From: DAOTUL01 sp034437435
Lineage (GTDB): Bacteria > Chloroflexota > Anaerolineae > Aggregatilineales > Phototrophicaceae
NCBI GenBank assembly: GCA_964417785.1
Contig: CAYQJO010000029.1
Location: forward strand, 1 to 28,348
Direction of reading: 5' to 3'
DNA: 28,348 nucleotides
Positions 23,183-28,348 of the stretch are shown here, one piece after another. The translations under genes were made by a program, and so were the position numbers. Below the pieces are notes generated by a model. It had not been told where the DNA came from. It saw only the letters and a list, made by a program, of their open reading frames with translations, and did no database searches. The first letter of the stretch is position 1. The number at the start of each line of letters is the position of its first letter.

Positions 23183-23570
23183 GGGAGTGACATTGGACTC
23201 GACGCGGGAGGCTGGTGTCGCACTGCAAGTCGCGGAGTCTGGCCGCGTTATCAACAGGCTAGCACATTAAGTGCCAACGAAACTCAACCTGCTTACGCCT
23301 ACGCCGCCTAGGCTTCCAGTGTAAGTAGCTAGCCCAGAAGAGGCTAGCCGTCTGCCCCATCCGTCGCTGTCCGGGTGGTCCGGTGGGCGTCATTAAAGAC
23401 AGCGTGCAGCCGCATCGACGCCGATACCGTGCGGTTAAGAGTTGATCGGCTAGCCAGCGGCATACCACGTTGCCTGGGGCTACCGTCTGGCGAAATCTCA
23501 ACAGGGAACTAAGCTTGTAGACGTGTGCCGTCGAATCTCGTGGACCCCGGTTCGATTCCGGGCACTTCCA
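23183..23570 (+). ncRNA. ssrA: Transfer-messenger RNA (tmRNA)
   Basis: tmRNA rescues stalled ribosomes with SmpB and tags the nascent chain for proteolysis. The 5' end GGGAGTG (23183-23189) pairs with CACTTCC (23563-23569) to form the acceptor stem with one G-U, and position 23570 is the A discriminator. The T arm CCCGG-TTCGATT-CCGGG is at 23546-23562. The 5' segment GACATTGGACTCGACG and the 3' segment GGAACTAAGCTTGTAGACGT are conserved tmRNA sequences. The bases after the discriminator are TCA, so CCA is not encoded and must be added by the CCA enzyme. One-piece tmRNA of about 388 nt, with several pairs between the tag and the 3' domain that could form the usual pseudoknots. Confidence 0.96.
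23273..23311 (+). other. tmRNA tag-peptide reading frame
   Basis: The resume codon is read as GCC at 23273-23275, downstream of TTAAGT, and the frame ends with TAG at 23309-23311. It encodes ANETQPAYAYAA. The start A-N-E and the Ala-Ala end fit the proteolysis tag logic (compare ANDENYALAA in E. coli), though the usual hydrophobic Leu before the final Ala-Ala is replaced by Tyr-Ala. Confidence 0.9.
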
Positions 23571-23572
23571 TC

Positions 23573-23603
23573 ACTGGCCCTGTTTTTCAGGGCCAGTTTG
23601 TTT
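23573..23603 (+). terminator. Intrinsic terminator of ssrA
   Basis: A perfect 10-bp stem ACTGGCCCTG (23573-23582) and CAGGGCCAGT (23588-23597) with a five-T loop, followed by TTGTTT. It starts two bases after the tmRNA 3' end and ends just before the lipoprotein start, so it should separate ssrA from the next gene. Confidence 0.9.
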
Positions 23604-23609
23604 CCAGAT

Positions 23610-25006
23610 ATGAGTATTGTATGCATGCGATGGATAGCAGCCTTTCTGGCTCTGCTGTTGGCCGCCTGCGGTGGTGTCACCCAGGCGGATCAAACCCGCA
23701 TCGCCCAGAGTGAAGACCAGGCTACGGCGCTGGCTGATCTCTATCTCACGGCGACCGCCCGCTATGAGCGCCGGTTGGTGACGGCGGAAGCCGCCCAGAC
23801 CCGCGTGGCGCGAGTCGGTACCCAGCAGGGGTTGATAGTCGCCACCCTGCGGGCGCGTGGATTCGATATGGCCGCCCTGCCGCCATCACCGACGCTGCCA
23901 CCCCTGCCGACCGCCACACCAACTGTCCCGACAGCGACCGCTGACGCCCTGGTACCGACCACCATCGAGATCACGCTGATTACGCTGACCCCAACACGGC
24001 CAGCGACCTTTACGCCGCTGCCCAGTTTCACACCGCTGCCGTCATTCACACCATCCAACACACCGACCGGCACACAACCACCGACCTTTACGCCGCTGCC
24101 GTCGTTCACGCCATCCAACACACCGACCGGCACACAACCACCGACCTTTACGCCGCTGCCGTCATTCACGCCATCCAACACACCAACCGGCACACAACCA
24201 CCGACTTTTACGCCGCTGCCGTCGTTCACGCCATCCAACACACCAACCGGCACACAACCACCGACTTTTACGCCGCTGCCNNNNNNNNNNNNNNNNNNNN
24301 NNNNNNNNNNNNNNNNNNNNNNNNNNNNNNNNNNNNNNNNNNNNNNNNNNNNNNNNNNNNNNNNNNNNNNNNNNNNNNNNTCACGCCATCCAACACACCA
24401 ACCGGCACACAACCACCGACTTTTACGCCGCTGCCCAGTTTCACACCGCTGCCAACACCAACGCCATCACACACGCCCACGTCAACGGCAACACCGACTC
24501 CGACGGCGACCATCACCCCAACTGCCAGCCATACGCCGGATGTCATCAGCACGGTACCCAACATCCGGCGCGGGACCAACACCCCCACGCCGCTGCCCGA
24601 ACCCGGTACCCGCCCCACACCGACACCGGTTGTCCCGGTGACTCCGCTGGGTGAGCCGACCGACACCAACCTGCGGAACATAACCGCGCTGGTGATGGCG
24701 TCGTCGGTCAACGATATGAATTGTCCGGGGCAGGTGATCTACGAATTTCCGGCCAGCACCGCGAGCATTTACGTGGTGGCACGAGCGGTAGACATCGAAG
24801 CCGGATCGACGATCAGCGCCCGATGGAGCCAGTATGGGATCGAACTGACTACCATCGGATTCACCACCAATCAGGACATCATCAGTGAGTGTGTTTACGT
24901 TGAAGCCAATCCGGCAGATTTCGCGTTTGTCCCCGGCGAATACCGCGTCGATATACAGATCGACGGCGAACCGGCGGGCTACGCGCTGGATTTCACGATC
25001 CGCTAG
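23610..25006 (+). CDS. Lipoprotein with Thr/Pro-rich repeat stalk (interrupted by assembly gap)
   Basis: The start ATG at 23610 (alternative 23625) gives a signal peptide with hydrophobic core IAAFLALLLAAC and lipobox LAAC, so Cys20 would be lipidated. Residues 21 to about 90 are Ala/Gln/Arg-rich and probably helical. A stalk rich in Thr, Pro and Ser follows, with a 20-residue unit FTPSNTPTGTQPPTFTPLPS repeated, then more TPTPT sequence and a C-terminal domain of about 110 residues, probably beta-rich, with two Cys (MNCPG and SECVYVE) that could pair. The gap of 100 N makes the literal frame break, but the flanks rejoin in frame if the missing length is 5 bp plus a multiple of 60, giving at least 433 residues. 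The likely role is a cell-surface protein of unknown function, a style frequent in Chloroflexota. Confidence 0.85.
24041..24435 (+). repeat. 60-bp tandem repeat inside the lipoprotein stalk
   Basis: The unit is 60 bp (20 codons). Complete copies are 24041-24100, 24101-24160, 24161-24220 and 24221-24280, then the N gap, then a copy lacking its first 5 bases (24381-24435). Copies differ at only a few, mostly synonymous positions (for example gac/aac and cct/ttt), and the copies nearest the gap are nearly identical, consistent with recent expansion and with the assembler failing here. Partial, diverged versions flank the array. Confidence 0.92.
24281..24380. other. Assembly gap of 100 N
   Basis: Exactly 100 unknown bases within the tandem repeat. 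100 is a conventional placeholder, and repeat phase shows the true missing length is 5 + 60k bp, so the gap size is not real. Confidence 0.97.
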
Positions 25007-25089
25007 GTACTCCTACCGTAACGGGTAGTAGGCACACCCGCCCACATTTGATAGACTAAAATCAATAGACTACACATGGGAGAATTGGT

Positions 25090-27006
25090 ATGGGAATGCA
25101 CGGTGGCGGATGGTTCAGTTATATGCGCGGGAGTTCAACCGAATCCGCCCCACCCAAAGTGACATGGGCGCTCGTCCGGCGCGTGATGACTTATGCCCGG
25201 CCCTATCGCCGACATATCGCCTTCATGCTCGTCACCATCCTGACCACCACCGGGTTAGGGCTGCTGACGCCGCTCATCTTCCGCGATTTGATCGACAACA
25301 CCCTGCCCAACGGCGATGTCGAGCGGCTGAACATCCTGGCTGTCGCCCTGGTGCTGATCCCGATCATCAGCGGCGCGATACGGGTGGTCCAGCGGCAGGT
25401 CAATTCCATCGTCGGCGAAGGCGTCATCTACGATTTGCGCGTGGCGCTCTATGACCATCTGCAAAAGATGTCGCTGCGCTTCTTCACCAACACCAGGACC
25501 GGCGAACTGATGAGCCGCCTCAACAACGATGTGGTAGATGCCCAACGCGCCATCAGCAATACGATAGTCGAAATTGTGACCAACTTTATCACGGTCATCG
25601 CCACGCTGGCAGTCATGCTCACGCTGGAATGGCGATTGACCATCATGGGCGTGGCCGTGCTGCCGGTGTTCATCTGGATCGCCCGGCGCATCGGCAGTGT
25701 TCTGCGCGAAATCGCCCGTGAACAAATGCAGCACAACGCCCAGATGAACGCTATGATGAACGAAACGCTCAACATCAGCGGATCGCTGCTGGTGAAGTTG
25801 TTCGGTCGGCGCACGATGGAAGTCGAGCGCTTCCAGGGCCGCTCTGCCAGAGTGCGCGACATCGGCATCCGGCGGGCGGTGATCGGTGCGCAATTTTTCG
25901 TCATCATCGGTCTGGTGAGCGCCATCGGTACCGCGCTGGTCTACTGGGTCGGCGGCCATCTGGTCCTCAACGGCACATTCACGGTCGGCACCATCGTCGC
26001 TTTCGGTGCGTATCTGACGCAGCTTTACGGCCCGCTCCAGGCACTCACCAACGTGCCGGTCGATTTCGCTACCTCGGTTGTCAGCTTTGAGCGCGTCTTC
26101 GAGGTGATCGACCTACCGCTGGAAATCGCGCAGCGGGAGGATGCGTTGGAACTCCACGATGTGCGCGGCGAAATCGTCCTGAAAGACGTCACCTTCCGTT
26201 ATGAAGTCGATGAAAGCCAGCTACTGACCAACGTCAAACGCTACAACGAGAGCGACAATGGCGCGTTGTCGGGCGCGGTCAATGCCGCCAGCAGCGGCTC
26301 CCAGGCCCGCGAAAACGCCCTGGACGACATCAACGTCCATATTGAACCCGGTCAACTGGTGGCACTGGTCGGACCAAGCGGCGCGGGAAAGACCACCTTC
26401 ACCTATCTGATCCCGCGCCTCTACGATCCAACTACGGGCCGTATCCTCATCGACGGTCACGATTTGCGCGATGTGACGCTGGAATCGCTGGCGGAGCAAA
26501 TCGGCATGGTCACACAGGAGACCTACCTTTTTCATGACACCATCCGCACCAATCTGGTCTATGCCCGGTTAGACGCCACCCAGGCCGAGATCGAAGCTGC
26601 CTGCAAAGCCGCCAACATCCATGACTTCATCATGGACCTGCCCAACAGCTACGATACCGTTGTCGGTGAGCGCGGCTACCGGCTGAGCGGCGGTGAGAAA
26701 CAGCGATTGGCACTGGCTCGCGTTATCCTGAAGGACCCACGTATCCTGGTGCTGGACGAGGCCACCAGCAGCCTCGACAGCGAGTCCGAAGCGCTGATCC
26801 AGGAGGCACTCAAACGGGTGATGGATGACCGCACCAGCATTGTCATCGCTCACCGCCTGAGTACCATCCTGGCCGCTGATCTGATTCTGGTGATGGATCG
26901 CGGGCGTATTGTCGAGCGCGGTACCCACGACGACCTGCTGGCACAGGGCGGACTCTACGCGGGATTGTACGAAACACAATTCAGTGGGCAGCGAGAAATG
27001 GTTTGA
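25090..27006 (+). CDS. ABC exporter half-transporter (permease-ATPase fusion)
   Basis: A 638-residue type IV exporter subunit, expected to dimerise and export lipids, drugs or peptides. A transmembrane domain (about 28-325, six helices, with RFFTNTRTGELMSRLNNDV coupling-region sequence) precedes one nucleotide-binding domain: A-loop Tyr371, Walker A GPSGAGKTT at 428-436, Q-loop Gln476, signature LSGGEKQR at 532-539, Walker B ILVLDE at 552-557 and H-loop His588. A stretch of about 35 residues (376-410), rich in Asn, Ser, Gly and Ala, is inserted between the A-loop and the next strand, where most relatives have a few residues. The ATG has GGGAG eight bases upstream. No substrate-binding or partner subunit gene is adjacent, so a homodimer is likely; the substrate is unknown. 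Confidence 0.94.
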   Translation: MGMHGGGWFSYMRGSSTESAPPKVTWALVRRVMTYARPYRRHIAFMLVTILTTTGLGLLTPLIFRDLIDNTLPNGDVERLNILAVALVLIPIISGAIRVVQRQVNSIVGEGVIYDLRVALYDHLQKMSLRFFTNTRTGELMSRLNNDVVDAQRAISNTIVEIVTNFITVIATLAVMLTLEWRLTIMGVAVLPVFIWIARRIGSVLREIAREQMQHNAQMNAMMNETLNISGSLLVKLFGRRTMEVERFQGRSARVRDIGIRRAVIGAQFFVIIGLVSAIGTALVYWVGGHLVLNGTFTVGTIVAFGAYLTQLYGPLQALTNVPVDFATSVVSFERVFEVIDLPLEIAQREDALELHDVRGEIVLKDVTFRYEVDESQLLTNVKRYNESDNGALSGAVNAASSGSQARENALDDINVHIEPGQLVALVGPSGAGKTTFTYLIPRLYDPTTGRILIDGHDLRDVTLESLAEQIGMVTQETYLFHDTIRTNLVYARLDATQAEIEAACKAANIHDFIMDLPNSYDTVVGERGYRLSGGEKQRLALARVILKDPRILVLDEATSSLDSESEALIQEALKRVMDDRTSIVIAHRLSTILAADLILVMDRGRIVERGTHDDLLAQGGLYAGLYETQFSGQREMV

Positions 27007-27033
27007 ATTTGGATCGTAATGGTACATTCGCCC

Positions 27034-27042
27034 TGGTATAAT
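27034..27042 (+). promoter_or_regulatory. Extended -10 promoter element before the aldo/keto reductase gene
   Basis: TGG followed directly by consensus TATAAT (27037-27042) lies 33 bp upstream of the ATG in the 69-bp gap after the ABC exporter gene. The -35 region (TCGTAA, 27014-27019) is a weak match. It would allow transcription independent of the exporter gene. Confidence 0.45.
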
Positions 27043-27075
27043 TGAACCTGTATAGATGTTAAACAGGAGCGAGTC

Positions 27076-28062
27076 ATGGAATATCGCGAATTGGGACGCA
27101 CCGGCTGGAAAGTCTCTACGGTCAGCTTTGGCGCGTGGGCCATCGGTGGAGCCTGGGGCGATGTTGAGGACAGCGAATCGTTACAGGCGCTGCACACGGC
27201 CATCGACAATGGTATCAATTTCATCGACACGGCCAATGTCTACGGCGGCGGTCGCAGCGAGAACCTGATCGCCAAACTGCGCAAAGAGCGCTCAGAGACC
27301 ATTTATGTCGCCACCAAGATCGGACGCAATCTGAAGCCCCACGTCAATGAGAGCTACACACCGGAAGCACTGCGCGAATCGGTGGAAGGCTGCCTCACAA
27401 ACCTGGATACAGACTCCCTCGACGTCGTGCAGCTTCACTGCACACCCACTCAGGTCTATTACCGGCCCGAAATCTTCCAGGCCCTTGATGACATGGTAAA
27501 AGAGGGCAAGATCAAGCATTACGGCGTCAGCGTGGAAAAGGTGGAAGAGGCGCTAAAGGCTATCGAATACCCCGGTGTCCAGACCGTACAGATCATCTTC
27601 AACATGTTCCGACTGCGCCCGACCGAGTTGTTCTTCCAGGAAGCCAGACGGCGCAAAGTTGGCATCCTGGCGCGGGTACCGCTGGCAAGCGGGTTGCTGA
27701 CCGGCAAAATCACCGCCAATACGCAGTTCCCGGAAAACGATCACCGCAACTTCAACCGGCACGGCCAGAGCTTTGATGTGGGCGAGACCTTCTCCGGTGT
27801 GGAGGACTTTGACCGGGGATTGAAAGCGGTGGATGAAATCCGCGCACTCGTTCCCGAAGGTGTGACAATGGCACAGTTCGCGCTGCGCTGGATCACCATG
27901 TTCGACGCCGTGACCTGCGCCATACCCGGTGCCAAGAACCCGCAGCAGGCCACCGATAACGCCAATGCCGCCGATCTGCCCGCGCTCAGCGACGAGACAA
28001 TGGCGAAAATCCGCGACGTTTACGACACGTATATCCGCGATCAGGTCCATCACCGCTGGTAG
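27076..28062 (+). CDS. Aldo/keto reductase
   Basis: NADPH-dependent (TIM-barrel) oxidoreductase of the aldo/keto reductase superfamily, expected in the cytosol. The 328-residue product has the complete catalytic tetrad: Asp51 (INFIDTANVYGGGRSE), Tyr56, Lys81 (VATKIG) and His121 (DVVQLHC). The pattern LGRTGWKVSTVSFGAWAIGG at the N-terminus and the C-terminal ALRWITMFDAVTCAIPGAKN fit the bacterial YghZ/Tas-like group rather than mammalian AKR1. AGGAG is seven bases before the ATG. Substrate cannot be told. A small gene follows 7 bp downstream and is probably co-transcribed. Confidence 0.93.
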   Translation: MEYRELGRTGWKVSTVSFGAWAIGGAWGDVEDSESLQALHTAIDNGINFIDTANVYGGGRSENLIAKLRKERSETIYVATKIGRNLKPHVNESYTPEALRESVEGCLTNLDTDSLDVVQLHCTPTQVYYRPEIFQALDDMVKEGKIKHYGVSVEKVEEALKAIEYPGVQTVQIIFNMFRLRPTELFFQEARRRKVGILARVPLASGLLTGKITANTQFPENDHRNFNRHGQSFDVGETFSGVEDFDRGLKAVDEIRALVPEGVTMAQFALRWITMFDAVTCAIPGAKNPQQATDNANAADLPALSDETMAKIRDVYDTYIRDQVHHRW

Positions 28063-28069
28063 CATTCCG

Positions 28070-28348
28070 ATGGCCTTCAGATTTGATCGTCTACCGCCGG
28101 ACTGGCGGCAGAATTACGTTGTAGGGACATCAGTTCAGGTGATGCGTGAGCAGCCCGCCTCCGTCGCCATCCCGGTTGGCACACGGGGACTGGTAGATAG
28201 TATTGTTGAAAACACCTACACCCGCCCGCTTGTGGTCCGCTTCTGGGTTGAAGAACGACCGAACTGGTTATCCAGCAAAACACCGCGTGCCGAGGTGTAC
28301 GAGATTCTGGTCAGGATGTCACCCAACGACCTGCATATCATTGAGTAA
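28070..28348 (+). CDS. Small protein of unknown function
   Basis: A 92-residue product beginning MAFRFDRLPPDWRQNYVVGT, with the stop TAA ending on the last base of the window. The start is placed at 28070, 7 bp after the aldo/keto reductase stop, though no clear ribosome-binding site is seen, suggesting coupling; the open frame extends further left inside the reductase gene and that part is not credible. The middle (IPVGTRGLVDSIVENTYTRP then LVVRFWVEERP) has the look of a small SH3-like beta barrel, with a V-G-T-R-G turn and an alternating strand pattern. No family is recognised, and no cysteines, signal peptide or membrane segment are present. Confidence 0.6.
   Translation: MAFRFDRLPPDWRQNYVVGTSVQVMREQPASVAIPVGTRGLVDSIVENTYTRPLVVRFWVEERPNWLSSKTPRAEVYEILVRMSPNDLHIIE

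Noticed and set aside
24041..24435. CRISPR-like array
   Set aside because: The 60-bp units are contiguous with no unique spacers and are in frame as 20 codons, so this is a protein-coding tandem repeat.
24281..24641. Frameshifted or broken lipoprotein gene
   Set aside because: The frame break depends on the arbitrary 100-N gap; repeat phase restores the frame.
23762..24711. Minus-strand Val/Gly-rich repeat frames through the lipoprotein stalk
   Set aside because: They are the complement of the Thr/Pro repeat codons (for example GVKVGGCVPVGVLDG) and have no start context.
25007..25050. Possible terminator after the lipoprotein (CTACC/GGTAG, about 25013-25030)
   Set aside because: Only five pairs with no U-run; too weak to annotate.
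25255..25959. Minus-strand frame opposite the ABC exporter
   Set aside because: His/Asp-rich mirror of a membrane protein; no family features.

Overview
The window is a bacterial chromosome segment. Its first two thirds, all on the minus strand, are a very compact ribosomal-protein super-cluster. Read in the direction of transcription (right to left) the order is rpsL, rpsG, fusA, tuf, then the S10 block (rpsJ, rplC, rplD, rplW, rplB, rpsS, rplV, rpsC, rplP, rpmC, rpsQ), the spc block (rplN, rplX, rplE, rpsN, rpsH, rplF, rplR, rpsE, rpmD, rplO, secY, adk, map) and the alpha block (rpmJ, rpsM, rpsK, rpoA, rplQ, truA). truA runs off the left edge. Spacing is usually 2-20 bp and several genes overlap by 1-8 bp. 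A strong sigma70-type promoter with a consensus -35 and an extended -10 lies about 165 bp upstream of rpsL, followed by a leader rich in hairpins. Two genes that often sit in this cluster, infA (usually between map and rpmJ) and rpsD (usually between rpsK and rpoA), are absent from it.

Upstream of the ribosomal block (about 19.9-23.1 kb, still minus strand) are three separately spaced genes: a fusion of an FHA domain with a response-regulator receiver domain whose phospho-acceptor Asp is replaced by Glu, an acyl-CoA dehydrogenase with an operator-like dyad over its -10 element, and a renalase-like FAD-dependent amine oxidase.

From 23.15 kb the plus strand takes over. It carries the tmRNA gene ssrA (tag ANETQPAYAYAA) with a clear intrinsic terminator, a lipoprotein with a Thr/Pro-rich stalk built on 60-bp tandem repeats and broken by a 100-N assembly gap, an ABC exporter half-transporter (permease fused to ATPase), an aldo/keto reductase, and a small unrecognised gene ending on the last base.

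The likely source is a member of the Chloroflexota (Anaerolineae-like). This is inferred from the divergent ribosomal proteins, the zinc-binding S14, the Firmicutes-type S12 insertion, the FHA-receiver fusion and the 'TPxPT' lipoprotein stalk typical of that phylum; no 16S gene is present to confirm it. The N-gap and window ends at gene boundaries suggest a draft or metagenome-derived contig.

Most of the window is conserved translation machinery. I see no phage, transposon, CRISPR or defence island. The least ordinary items are the Glu-substituted FHA-receiver protein, the adenylate kinase with an enlarged, cysteine-free LID, the perfect inverted repeat between tuf and rpsJ, the dyad at the acyl-CoA dehydrogenase promoter, and the collapsed repeat array in the lipoprotein gene.
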